Part shown: one piece after another, positions 1-7,917 of the stretch
Position numbering within the stretch: the stretch's first letter is position 1
Layout of the letters: each line of letters opens with the position of its first letter
From: Nocardiopsis sp. FR4
GTDB taxonomy: Bacteria > Actinomycetota > Actinomycetes > Streptosporangiales > Streptosporangiaceae
Direction of reading: 5' to 3'
Length of the DNA stretch: 64,000 nucleotides
NCBI RefSeq assembly: GCF_009830945.1
Contig: NZ_VWVV01000020.1
Location: forward strand, 59,365 to 123,364
Notes under the pieces: generated by a model
Database searches by the model: none
What the model was told of the DNA's origin: nothing
The model's input: the letters and a program-made list of their open reading frames with translations, nothing else
Made by a program: the position numbers and the translations under genes

Positions 1-206
1 ACGATTTCTTCGGTCGTCCCCATCCTGAGGTCCATAACGGCAATGCCCCACGTCTGGCGCAGGGGCTGAGAGACCTCGAAACGGCTTTGGGGGTCGAGAC
101 CGAGACCGGTGAGCCCACCTACTTCGGCACGGCCTTCGCTTACGGTGTGGCGGCGCCTCGTGGTGGCTCGGCCGACAGGGGCCTCGATGTAACAGACCGT
201 CTCTAG
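1..206 (+). CDS. 3' end of an unidentified gene (partial)
   Basis: The frame whose codons begin at base 3 is open from the left edge to a TAG at 204-206 and gives 67 residues ending in GLDVTDRL. It runs in the same direction as the DUF6177 gene that begins 13 bases later, so the two are probably co-transcribed. The visible tail includes TYFGTAFAYGVAAPRGG and has no membrane segment or catalytic motif that I recognise. Third codon positions are less GC-rich than in the housekeeping genes further right, as in its neighbour. The start and function lie outside the window. Confidence 0.6.
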   Translation, partial: DFFGRPHPEVHNGNAPRLAQGLRDLETALGVETETGEPTYFGTAFAYGVAAPRGGSADRGLDVTDRL

Positions 207-219
207 CCCGAGGACTCAG

Positions 220-1668
220 ATGACACATGACGTGGTCGCCCTGCTCGAGAGGCCACCCACTCTGCGCGGTATGACCCAGGCTCTGGTCCAGGCGGGACCG
301 AAGCTGCGCGTGCGCTCTGTCGCTGACGGGGCGCTCATCCAGCTTCGCGACGAGTCGGGACGGATGGTCGCGGCCGTCCAAGCCGCTCAACAGCTTGCGT
401 TGTCAGCTGAGGCCGACCGTCTGCTCACCGAGGGAATCACCGACGACCTACCGGCCCAGCCCTGGTGGGTGGAGGCACGCGGCGCCGAGACGGGTCCAAC
501 GGACGCGGACACCGCCGGGATGGTCCGTCGCTTCGCAGACGCCCTCGTGTCCCAGTTCGGAGGACTCGTCTGGGAGCCCGAGTCCCGCCTGGTCCGTGAC
601 GACCCCTTGTTGGTCGGTGCCACCGACCACCCCGCCATCACCCTTGCCACGGACAAGGTCGCAGTGGCCGTCCAGGACCGACCGGTGGTTCCACTCACCA
701 CATGGCTGGTGGACGCCATCGCCGAACACGGCAGGGCCGGGAGGGGCTTCCAACTGGTGACCCCGTCGTGTTCACGGATCACTCATGCCTTGTGTTCGGT
801 CCTGGGAAATCCCATGGCCCGCTGGGTGGCCCAGGCACCGGATGGCCGGTACTACGACGGGTTCTCCGGGGTTCCGCTGGCCTGGCACAAGGCTGCCGGT
901 TTCGTCCGCGATACAACCGCGGCCTCCGAAGACGTTCCGCATCCGGCCTTCCAGGACACGCACCAGAAGTGGGGAACCCAGCTCCTGGTCGACCTGAAGG
1001 TTCTGCACCCTGCTGACGCCGGGCTCCAGCTGGGGCGCTCGGTGGAGTTCCTCTCCCAGACCCTGGGAGGCTCTGCGCCGGCTCTGTGGGGAACCGGGGA
1101 GCCCGCGACGCTGGCCTGGGACACCCGGGACCTGACCGCGTTGGCCCGCAAACGCGCACCAGCGAGCTCGTGGTTGCTCTTCACCGGCCCGCCGGACGGT
1201 CTCCGCTCCGGTCGGGTTCGGCCGTTCACCGGAACCCTGCTGGTCACCCGCGTTCCCGAAGGGGTGAAGGAGAGCATCACACTCGCGGTTGGACACTCCC
1301 CGACTGAGGAGCCGGACCTGTCGATCCTGTCCACGCTGGTCAAGGAGTTCACCTCACAGGGCGTCCTTCAGACGATCAGTGTGCACCGGCGTACCGGACG
1401 AGCGGACCTCGGGCACGACGCCCGCTGGTCGGGCCCGGCCCTTCCAGTCGGGCTGGGCATCGGAGTGGAGGGTGTGTCCTCAATCGGCTCCGAACGGACC
1501 CTGTCCGCTCCGGTGCCCCCGATCACGTTCGGCCCGCCCCTGACCCACTCGGTCTGGTACCGGATCGGTGACGGCACCGAAGCCGCCTCCCAGGAGCGTT
1601 TCCATGCTCTCATGGCTCATCTGCATCCCGGAGGTTCCTCCACCGCCGGGCAGCGACACAGCAGTTGA
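220..1668 (+). CDS. DUF6177 family protein
   Basis: A 482-residue soluble-looking protein beginning MTHDVVALLERPP. Its opening (V-V/I-A-L, then an LRVRSVADGALIQL-like stretch) and its length fit DUF6177, a family of unknown function known from actinomycetes and, as I recall, often found near type VII secretion genes. No signal peptide or membrane helix is visible. The ATG follows a GAGGA-like ribosome site at about 210-214. Codon usage is visibly less GC-rich than in the genes right of the tRNA, which suggests accessory DNA. Family assignment is from memory of conserved wording and not from a search; the biochemical role is unknown. Confidence 0.6.
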   Translation: MTHDVVALLERPPTLRGMTQALVQAGPKLRVRSVADGALIQLRDESGRMVAAVQAAQQLALSAEADRLLTEGITDDLPAQPWWVEARGAETGPTDADTAGMVRRFADALVSQFGGLVWEPESRLVRDDPLLVGATDHPAITLATDKVAVAVQDRPVVPLTTWLVDAIAEHGRAGRGFQLVTPSCSRITHALCSVLGNPMARWVAQAPDGRYYDGFSGVPLAWHKAAGFVRDTTAASEDVPHPAFQDTHQKWGTQLLVDLKVLHPADAGLQLGRSVEFLSQTLGGSAPALWGTGEPATLAWDTRDLTALARKRAPASSWLLFTGPPDGLRSGRVRPFTGTLLVTRVPEGVKESITLAVGHSPTEEPDLSILSTLVKEFTSQGVLQTISVHRRTGRADLGHDARWSGPALPVGLGIGVEGVSSIGSERTLSAPVPPITFGPPLTHSVWYRIGDGTEAASQERFHALMAHLHPGGSSTAGQRHSS

Positions 1669-2013
1669 CCACCATCGCAGGCTGTGTGCGGGCGCACCGA
1701 TACCTGGATCTGGGCGAGGCACCGCCCGTGATCCAGCCCGTGTCGGGGCCTCTGGACGGCCGACAGACTGGCTTGGCGGGCAGCTCGGGGGCGGGTACGG
1801 CGGTACAGGGCCGTATCCGCCCGCCGGATGGGCGCTGGCGGGTGGACACGGGCCCAGGCCCCCGGGGGCAAGGAACGGCAAAATGCTCCGCGAGGTGCGC
1901 CCCCACCTGTACTGACCTTGTACTGGGGAGCACACCAGGAGCACACAAGCCTCGAAAACACGGCGAGGACTTCGCTTGAGTTCCTCGCTCATACCGTTTG
2001 ACCTGGGGTTTTG
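1669..2013. other. Gene-free stretch between DUF6177 and tRNA-Arg
   Basis: About 345 bases with no convincing reading frame in either direction. The only structure I see is a pair of 9-base direct repeats at 1927-1946, close to the 3' end of the tRNA gene. No integrase remnant is recognisable. Confidence 0.5.
1927..1946. repeat. Tandem 9-base direct repeats beside tRNA-Arg
   Basis: GGAGCACAC occurs at 1927-1935 and again at 1938-1946, an 11-base period. The repeats lie about 70 bases from the encoded CCA end of the tRNA-Arg gene. Short direct repeats on one helical face are typical of arm-type sites for tyrosine integrases at tRNA attachment sites; that reading is inference, since no integrase gene is present in the window. 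Confidence 0.4.
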
Positions 2014-2089
2014 TGGCGCACCCGGCAGGATTCGAACCTGCGACCATCGGATTAGAAGTCCGGTGCTCTATCCACTGAGCTACGGGTGC
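2014..2089 (-). tRNA. tRNA-Arg (anticodon TCT)
   Basis: On the minus strand the gene begins GCACCCGTAGCTCAGTGG and ends CGGGTGCGCCA, with the CCA encoded (2014-2016). The acceptor arms GCACCCG and CGGGTGC pair fully. The anticodon loop CTTCTAA sits on a closed stem and gives TCT, reading AGA. The T arm contains GGTTCGAATCC. All cloverleaf arms are intact over 76 bases. Confidence 0.97.
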
Positions 2090-2292
2090 CTGATTCAATT
2101 GTCGCCCGCCACGGCGTGTCGTGACCACGCTGTTACCCGTGGTCGCTGGAGGGTGCTGCGCGCCGGGGCGGGGTGGGGCTCCGCGGGGGTGCCTACGGTC
2201 GGGTAAGCCCCGTGGCGTGGCGCCTGTGGCGTCCCGGGCAGACATTCTAGGGTATTCGTCCGATGTCGCCCACGGGCGGGCAAAGCCTCACT

Positions 2293-2312
2293 AACTACGG
2301 TGATTCGTAGTT
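2293..2312. promoter_or_regulatory. Perfect AT-rich palindrome (possible operator)
   Basis: AACTACG (2293-2299) and CGTAGTT (2306-2312) form a perfect inverted repeat around a 6-base centre. It lies in the intergenic region between tRNA-Arg and cobD, where AT-rich symmetric elements stand out against about 70% GC. A dimeric repressor site or a small hairpin are both possible; no regulator gene is adjacent. Confidence 0.35.
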
Positions 2313-2392
2313 GCCTCTCGTTACCACGCGCGCTCCACCAAACCGGTCGCTATGGGCCTCCCTCTCCACGTTACCGGTGATTAACTCGTGGT

Positions 2393-2407
2393 GCGGCGCT
2401 GCGCCGC
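2393..2407 (-). terminator. GC hairpin after the possible 18-codon ORF
   Basis: GCGGCG (2393-2398) pairs with CGCCGC (2402-2407) across a 3-base loop. It begins 32 bases beyond the stop codon of the small minus-strand ORF at 2439-2495. There is no T tract, as is usual in this genome. It could terminate that short transcript. Confidence 0.35.
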
Positions 2408-2438
2408 TGGCGTTTCGCGAAGTCCTGGCTGCTCCGGA

Positions 2439-2495
2439 TCAGAAGACCCACCACTGACCTGCGAGGACCAGTAGGGCGACCATCGTGACCTGCAT
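2439..2495 (-). CDS. Possible 18-residue hydrophobic peptide
   Basis: Read on the minus strand, GGAGG is followed four bases later by ATG and 18 codons ending in TGA: MQVTMVALLVLAGQWWVF. The peptide is almost entirely hydrophobic with a paired tryptophan near its end, like a single short membrane-inserting helix or a leader peptide. Upstream is the inverted repeat at 2522-2549, and downstream the hairpin at 2393-2407, so promoter region, ribosome site, ORF and terminator are all in order. I do not recognise a family. Against it: an ORF this short can arise by chance, and the ribosome-site spacing is tight. Confidence 0.35.
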   Translation of the reverse strand: MQVTMVALLVLAGQWWVF

Positions 2496-2521
2496 GGGAC
2501 CTCCACGGGTGGATGTTGATT

Positions 2522-2549
2522 ACTCTCTGTATTAGTTGCTACGGAGAGT
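2522..2549. promoter_or_regulatory. Inverted repeat ACTCTC/GAGAGT, divergent promoter region
   Basis: ACTCTC (2522-2527) and GAGAGT (2544-2549) are exact inverted repeats 16 bases apart in a locally AT-rich island. The element lies between the small minus-strand ORF and cobD and could control either. Symmetric ACTCTC/GAGAGT-type elements overlapping a promoter are common for GntR- or PadR-type repressors; the regulator is not identified here. Confidence 0.4.
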
Positions 2550-2604
2550 GATAAACCTTCCCGGCTCGGGCTTGGTGGTTTGTTGACCCGACTAACGTGT
2601 TCGC

Positions 2605-3492
2605 GTGCGAACTCTAGGACTGGTGTCGGGTTTCCTGCTCGACGGCGTGGTGCCCGACCCGCGCAAGGGGCACCCCGTGGCCCTGTACGGGCGCGCCGCG
2701 GGGTGGTGGGAGAGGCGCGTCTACCGCGACTCCCGGGCGCGCGGCGGCCTCTTCGCGGCCGGAGCCGTGCTTCCCGTGGTGGCGGCGGGTTCCCTGTTCA
2801 GGGGCACCGCGGCCACGGCCGCGACCACGTGGGCCGTGCTCGGCGGCAGCATGCTGTGCCGGGAGGCCGAGCGGGTCGCCGACGCGCTGACGGGCGGTGA
2901 CCTGGAGCGGGCCCGGGAGCTGCTGCCCAACCTGTGCGGCAGGGACCCCTCGGGACTGGACGAGGCCGGAATCGCCCGGGCGGTCGTGGAGTCGGTCGCC
3001 GAGAACACCTCCGACGCCGTGGTCGGCCCCCTGGTCTGGGGTGCCCTGGGCGGCGTGGCGGGCCTGGCGGGCTTTCGCGCGGTCAACACCCTCGACGCCA
3101 TGGTCGGCCACCGCAACGAGCGCTACGGGCGGTTCGGCGCGGCCTCGGCGCGGCTGGACGACGTCGCCGGATGGGGGCCGGCGCGGCTGACCGCGCTCCT
3201 GGCCGTGCTGGCCGCGCCGGTGGTGGGCGGCGACGTGCGCACGGCCTGGCGCGTCTGGCGCCGGAACGGCGGCGACCACCCCAGCCCGAACGCCGGACAG
3301 TGTGAGGCCGCGTTCGCGGGCGCGCTCGGCAGGACCCTGGGCGGGGCCAACACCTACGGTGAACGCGAGGAGCGCCGCCCCACCATGGGGGAGGGGCCGC
3401 GCCCCGGCGCCCTCGACATCCGCCGCGCCGTGCTCCTGGCCAGGACCGTCCACCTGGGGGCCGCGGCCGTCGCCGCGGCGGTGGCCAGGTGA
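2605..3492 (+). CDS. cobD: Adenosylcobinamide-phosphate synthase CobD (CbiB)
   Basis: A membrane protein of 295 residues that attaches the aminopropanol (phosphate) arm to adenosylcobyric acid in the aerobic/late B12 pathway. The family marks are visible: GFLLDGVVPDPRKGHPV-type opening with PxxxHPV, the ENTSDAVVGPL segment at about residues 132-142, NTLDAMVGHRNERY, and GGDHPSPNAGQ further on. Hydrophobic segments alternate through the protein. The start is GTG; no ribosome site precedes it, but TAACGT at 2593-2598 is placed as a -10 box for a leaderless transcript. Partner genes cobC, bluB-cobT and cysG lie 12-16 kb away rather than in one operon. Confidence 0.92.
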   Translation: MRTLGLVSGFLLDGVVPDPRKGHPVALYGRAAGWWERRVYRDSRARGGLFAAGAVLPVVAAGSLFRGTAATAATTWAVLGGSMLCREAERVADALTGGDLERARELLPNLCGRDPSGLDEAGIARAVVESVAENTSDAVVGPLVWGALGGVAGLAGFRAVNTLDAMVGHRNERYGRFGAASARLDDVAGWGPARLTALLAVLAAPVVGGDVRTAWRVWRRNGGDHPSPNAGQCEAAFAGALGRTLGGANTYGEREERRPTMGEGPRPGALDIRRAVLLARTVHLGAAAVAAAVAR

Positions 3493-3502
3493 ACGCCCGG
3501 GT

Positions 3503-4015
3503 TCAGGCCAGGTTGCGCGCGTAGTTCACCTGCTGGTGGATCTGGCCCACCACGGCCGGGTGGGTCACCATGATCGATGTGCTGTAGTGCTTGTCGTGGC
3601 CCTGCACGGTGACCTGGACGTGCCCGGTGGTCCTCTGCTCCTTGACCAGGAGGAAGAGCAGCCCGAGCAGGCAGGTCCACCAGAAGACCAGGATCGCCGT
3701 GATCACGGCCCAGGTCGGGGTCGACCGCTCGGTGCGGCTCATGTCGTTGACCGTCCACACCGTCCCCCGGATGGGGAAGCGCCCGACGGGGGTGATCACG
3801 GTGTGCTGGGAGAACGCGATCTCGCCGATGGTGCCGAGGGGGGTGTCGTCGACCGGGGGCTGGGGGACCGCGGGCTGGTAGCCGCCGCCCGGGGCGTCGT
3901 AGGGCACCATCGCCCCGCCCTGCTGCTCGGGGGGAAGGCCCCACCCGGGGGTCTCGCCGCCGGAGTGGTGCCACGGCTCGCCCTGGCCCGGGTGGGGGTT
4001 CGAGTACTGGTTCAT
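3503..4015 (-). CDS. Single-pass membrane protein of unknown function
   Basis: A 170-residue protein with a Gly/Pro/Gln-rich head (about residues 1-60), a folded-looking segment with IAFSQHTVITPVGRFP, one strong membrane helix at about 102-124 (WAVITAILVFWWTCLLGLLF), and a C-terminal region ending QQVNYARNLA. The proline-rich head followed by a helix resembles many unassigned actinobacterial membrane proteins. It converges on cobD with only 10 bases between stops. A CACAAT box lies just before the ATG, so the transcript may be leaderless. No function is proposed. Confidence 0.75.
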   Translation of the reverse strand: MNQYSNPHPGQGEPWHHSGGETPGWGLPPEQQGGAMVPYDAPGGGYQPAVPQPPVDDTPLGTIGEIAFSQHTVITPVGRFPIRGTVWTVNDMSRTERSTPTWAVITAILVFWWTCLLGLLFLLVKEQRTTGHVQVTVQGHDKHYSTSIMVTHPAVVGQIHQQVNYARNLA

Positions 4016-4336
4016 GCCGCGATTGTGTCAAAGCGCCTGGAGGGGGAGGGCCGGTTCCGCGGGGCCGGCGCACCTGTGCGCCCGGTGCGCCCCAGCTCGG
4101 CGGGTGCGGCGGAGGAAGTCCTGGCCGGATGTGGCCACTCCGGAGTTCCCGGCTCCCGCCTTTTCCGGGAGTACCCGATTCGTTTGCGCTGCGTGTGGTG
4201 AAGGCCACTCCAAACGCGCGGCTCCTCTGGTAGGGGCCCTCGGGGCTGCGATCAAATATGAAACTCTTTCGCGATTTTCTACCCGTACGTAACATGCCGC
4301 TGATCCATCGCCCGCACCCCCAGGTGGTGACAGCTC
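4016..4336. other. Divergent promoter region
   Basis: About 320 bases between the membrane protein and the acylase, which are transcribed away from each other. No supported gene. The part next to the acylase (4240-4300) is AT-richer, with stretches such as ATCAAATATGAAACTC, and probably holds its promoter. No clear operator was found. Confidence 0.4.
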
Positions 4337-7252
4337 TTGTTCCCCTCCCTTCCACGACGGCTGCGCGCCGGAGCCACGGGTGCCGCACTGACGGTGACCG
4401 CGACACTCCTCTCGGCCTCCGCCGCCCAGGCGGCCCCCGAGCACCCCGCCGACTACTGCGCGCCCGCGGGCTGCCTGGACGTCCTGCCCCCCGGGCAGAA
4501 CGGCAGCGCCACCCTCGTCGAGATCCTCGGCCACCAGGTCTTCGGCACCCGGCCCCGCCACTCGTCCAGCCAGTTGGACATGTACGACAACCTCGTCCAC
4601 CACTACGACGGCCTCACCGAGGAGCGGCTGGACGACTTCTTCCTCGACGCCACGTTCGGCGTCGACCCCGACGACGTGGGGCGCCGCTACCAGCCGCGCG
4701 AGGACGTCACCATCACCCGGGACGCAGACCACGGCATCCCGCACGTCCACGGCACCACGAGGGAGGGGACCATGTTCGGCGCCGGGTACGCCGCCGCCGA
4801 GGACCGCCTCTTCCTCATGGACGTGCTTCGCAGGGTCGGCCGGGGCGAGCTCACCTCCTTCGCCGGGGGCGCCGAGGGCAACCGCGGGCTGGAACAGGAC
4901 CTGTGGCGCAACGCCCCCTACACCGAGGAGGACAAGCAGGCCCAGATCGACCGCGTCGCGGCCAGCGGTGAACGCGGCGCGCGCGCCCTGGCCGACGTGG
5001 ACGCCTACCTCGAGGGCGTCAACGCCTACATCGCACGGGCCGACCGGAACCGCTCCTTCCCCGGCGAGTACGTCCTGACCGGGCACAAGGACGCCGTCAC
5101 CAACGCGGGGGAGATCGAACCCTTCACCGCCACCGACGTGGTCGGCATCGCCGCCATGGTCGGCGGCATCTTCGGCGGGGGAGGCGGGGGCGAGGTCCGG
5201 GCCGCCCTGGCCCTGGCGGGCTTCCAGGACCGCTACGGCGCGGAGGAGGGAGCCGAGCTCTACGCCGCCTGGCGCACGGAGAACGACCCCGAGGCCCTGG
5301 TCAGCGTGCCGGGCGAGTTCCCCTACGCCGGAACCCCCGAGGACCCGGTCGGCGAGGTCCTGCCCGACCCCGGCTCGGTCGAGCCCTACGACATCGTCCA
5401 CGACGCGCACGGCTCCGCGCTGGACGCCGGCACCGCCGAGGAGCCCGCGCCGCCGGCCGCGACCGCGCCGGAGACGGAGGAGGAGGCGCCCACCGTCGAG
5501 GAGCTGCCCCGGGAACAGCGTGACGAGCTGGAACAGATGGTGGAGGAGGGGGACCTGTCCCCGGCCGAGGGCGTGTTCGAGGACGGGGTGCTGCCCGAGG
5601 GCCTCACGGACCCCCGCGGCATGTCCAACGCCCTGCTGGTCTCGGGCAGGCACACCGAGAGCGGCAACCCCGTCGCCGTGATGGGACCCCAGACCGGCTA
5701 CTTCTCCCCGCAGCTGCTCATGCTCCAGGAACTGCGGGGCCCGGGCATCCACGCGCGCGGCGCCTCCTTCGCGGGGGTGAGCTTCTACGTCCAGATGGGC
5801 CGCGGCGTCGACTACGCCTGGAGCGCCACCTCCGCGGGCCAGGACGTCACCGACACCTTCGCGGTCAGCCTGTGCGAGACCGACGGCTCGGAGCCCACCA
5901 CCTCCTCGCGGGCCTACGTGGACACCTCGGGGACCTGCGTGCCCTTCGAGGAGCTGAGCGTCACCAACGCGTGGTCGCCCACGGTCGCCGACGGCACCCC
6001 GGCGGGCGGTTACACGCTGACCTCCCTGCGCTCGGAGTTCGGCCTGGTGGACTCCTTCGCGACGGTGGGCGGCGAGCCCGTGGCGTTCACGACGCTGCGC
6101 TCCACCTACATGCGCGAGGTCGACTCGATCCTCGGCTTCCAGCGCTTCAACGACCCCGACGAGATCACCTCCGCCGAGGCCTTCACCGGGGCCTCCGCGG
6201 ACATCGGCTACGCCTTCAACTGGCACTACGTGGACGACGAGGACATCGCCTTCGTCAACTCCGGCGCCAACCCGGTCCGGACCGAGGGCACCAACCCCAA
6301 CCTGCCCATCGACCCCTACTCCGGAGCGGGCTGGTCCGGCTGGGACCCGGACGCCAACGGCGCCGACTACCACCCGCTGGAGGACCACCCCCAGGCGGTC
6401 AACCCGGACTACATCGTCAACTGGAACAACAAGCCCGCCCACGGCTACACCTCCGGCTGGTCGACCGGCCCGGTGCACCGCGGCGACCTGCTCGACGGCC
6501 GGGTGTCCGCGCTCATCGACGACGGGCACCGCTTCACCACCGCCAGCCTCACCCGGGTGATGATGGAGGCGGGGGTCGCCGACCTGCGCGCCCAGGAAGT
6601 CCTGCCGCTGCTGCTGGAGGTCATCGACACCGCGCCCGTGGAGGACCCCGAGCTGGCCCCGGTCGTGGAGGAGCTGCGGCTGTGGCACGAGGCCGGCTCG
6701 CTGCGCCGCGAGCCCTTCCGTGACGCCGGGTACTACTCCTACGCCAACGCCGTCCGCGCCCTCGACGCCTGGTGGCCGCTGCTGGTGCGGGCCCAGTTCG
6801 AACCGGAGCTGGGCGAGGACCTGTACACCCGGCTCACCCGGGCCGTCCAGATCGACGAGTCGCCCTCGGGCTCCATCGGCGGAGGCGCGCCCGGCAGCGT
6901 GAACCAGGGCCAGCCCCACCGCGGTTCGGCGTTCCAGTACGGCTGGTGGTCCTACGCGCACAAGGACCTGCGCTCCGTGCTCGGCCAGCCGGTCGAGGGG
7001 GAGCTGGGGCGGACCCACTGCGGCGGAGGGGACCTGGAGGCCTGCCGTACGGTCCTGCTGGACACCCTCGCCCAGGCCGCCCGGACCCCGGCGGGGGAGG
7101 TCTACCCGGGGGACGAACACTGCCCCGTCGGCGACCAGCTGTGCGCCGACACGGTGATCCACCAGGCGGTCGGCGGCATCGGCATGTGGCCGATCGCCTG
7201 GCAGAACCGGCCCACCTACCAGCTCGTCTACCAGTTCTCCGGCGGACGGTAG
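4337..7252 (+). CDS. Secreted penicillin-acylase family N-terminal nucleophile hydrolase
   Basis: A 971-residue precursor for a hydrolase that cleaves acyl-amide bonds (penicillins, lipopeptides or acyl-homoserine lactones; the substrate is not readable). A signal peptide covers residues 1-32 (RR, hydrophobic core, AQA cleavage). The alpha part is followed by an acidic Pro/Glu-rich spacer at about 365-425. The expected nucleophile is Ser430 in RGMSNALLVSG, where autocleavage would free the beta-chain N terminus. Downstream motifs GYFSPQL, YAWSAT and NNKPAHGY fit the family. Start is TTG with AGGTGG nine bases upstream. It stands alone, closed by a strong hairpin. The insert between alpha and beta chains is rather long and acidic. 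Confidence 0.88.
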   Translation: MFPSLPRRLRAGATGAALTVTATLLSASAAQAAPEHPADYCAPAGCLDVLPPGQNGSATLVEILGHQVFGTRPRHSSSQLDMYDNLVHHYDGLTEERLDDFFLDATFGVDPDDVGRRYQPREDVTITRDADHGIPHVHGTTREGTMFGAGYAAAEDRLFLMDVLRRVGRGELTSFAGGAEGNRGLEQDLWRNAPYTEEDKQAQIDRVAASGERGARALADVDAYLEGVNAYIARADRNRSFPGEYVLTGHKDAVTNAGEIEPFTATDVVGIAAMVGGIFGGGGGGEVRAALALAGFQDRYGAEEGAELYAAWRTENDPEALVSVPGEFPYAGTPEDPVGEVLPDPGSVEPYDIVHDAHGSALDAGTAEEPAPPAATAPETEEEAPTVEELPREQRDELEQMVEEGDLSPAEGVFEDGVLPEGLTDPRGMSNALLVSGRHTESGNPVAVMGPQTGYFSPQLLMLQELRGPGIHARGASFAGVSFYVQMGRGVDYAWSATSAGQDVTDTFAVSLCETDGSEPTTSSRAYVDTSGTCVPFEELSVTNAWSPTVADGTPAGGYTLTSLRSEFGLVDSFATVGGEPVAFTTLRSTYMREVDSILGFQRFNDPDEITSAEAFTGASADIGYAFNWHYVDDEDIAFVNSGANPVRTEGTNPNLPIDPYSGAGWSGWDPDANGADYHPLEDHPQAVNPDYIVNWNNKPAHGYTSGWSTGPVHRGDLLDGRVSALIDDGHRFTTASLTRVMMEAGVADLRAQEVLPLLLEVIDTAPVEDPELAPVVEELRLWHEAGSLRREPFRDAGYYSYANAVRALDAWWPLLVRAQFEPELGEDLYTRLTRAVQIDESPSGSIGGGAPGSVNQGQPHRGSAFQYGWWSYAHKDLRSVLGQPVEGELGRTHCGGGDLEACRTVLLDTLAQAARTPAGEVYPGDEHCPVGDQLCADTVIHQAVGGIGMWPIAWQNRPTYQLVYQFSGGR

Positions 7253-7264
7253 AACGGGCGGGGC

Positions 7265-7313
7265 GGACGCGGCCCGCGGTGGTCCTGAGCGGGTACCACC
7301 GGGGGCCGCGTCC
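7265..7313 (+). terminator. Terminator of the acylase gene
   Basis: GGACGCGGCCC (7265-7275) pairs with GGGCCGCGTCC (7303-7313), and the inner arms CGGTGG and CCACCG extend the stem. It starts 12 bases after the acylase stop. No T tract. Confidence 0.7.
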
Positions 7314-7437
7314 CCGTCCCCTCCGGGGACCGCGTCCGCGCGTCACGTGCCGGGAACGCCGCGAAGGAACGCGTGCTTCGCCGGGCTTGTATGGGTAGCG
7401 TAAGGAATACCCGAACACACGGGAGGGTCGCGCAGAC

Positions 7438-7902
7438 ATGGACGCCTGGTTGGTCTGGCTCATCATCGCCATCGGCCTGGGAGTCGCGGAGGTCTTCACA
7501 CTCACCTTCGTGCTGGGCCTCCTCGCGGTCGCGGCGCTGGTCGCCGCCCTCCTCGGCGCCATCGGGCTGCCGGTCGCCGTGCAGATCATCGGCTTCACCG
7601 CCACCGCGGCGGCCGGAATCTACCTCGTCCGGCCGATCATGCAGCGCCAGATGCTCGGCGGTCCCGCCGCCAGGTCCGGCGCCGAGGCCCTCGTCGGGCG
7701 CTCCGCCGTAGTCCTGCGGGAGATCTCCGGGGACCAGGGCAGGGTCAAGCTCTCGGGAGAGGAGTGGTCCGCACGCTGTATCGACGAAGACCTGGTGATC
7801 CCGGTGGGCACGCGCGTCGACGTCATGGAGATCGACGGAGCGACGGCCGTGGTCTACCCGCGTGAGGCGCTGCCCGGAGAACAGCCACGTCCCCAGACCT
7901 AG
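7438..7902 (+). CDS. NfeD-like membrane protein
   Basis: A 154-residue protein with two to three membrane helices in the first 65 residues (LVWLIIAIGLGVAEVFTLTF then two more) and a C-terminal OB-fold domain (about 82-150) with LVGRSAVVLREISGDQGRVKLSGEEWSA. This is the short NfeD1b-type layout without a protease domain. It starts 15 bases before the SPFH gene that follows, and the NfeD plus SPFH pairing is a known two-gene unit in which NfeD docks on the membrane scaffold protein. Start ATG follows a GGGAGG ribosome site. Confidence 0.9.
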   Translation: MDAWLVWLIIAIGLGVAEVFTLTFVLGLLAVAALVAALLGAIGLPVAVQIIGFTATAAAGIYLVRPIMQRQMLGGPAARSGAEALVGRSAVVLREISGDQGRVKLSGEEWSARCIDEDLVIPVGTRVDVMEIDGATAVVYPREALPGEQPRPQT

Positions 7903-7917
7903 GCCAGGTGCCACAGC

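Noticed and set aside
2090..2604. Cobalamin riboswitch before cobD
   Set aside because: No B12-box-like sequence on the plus strand; the region holds other small palindromes instead.
4028..7162. Very long open frame (over 1000 codons) on the minus strand opposite the acylase gene
   Set aside because: High-GC coding sequence keeps the opposite strand open. The product is Gly/Val/Arg-rich with no family likeness, while the plus strand has clear acylase motifs.
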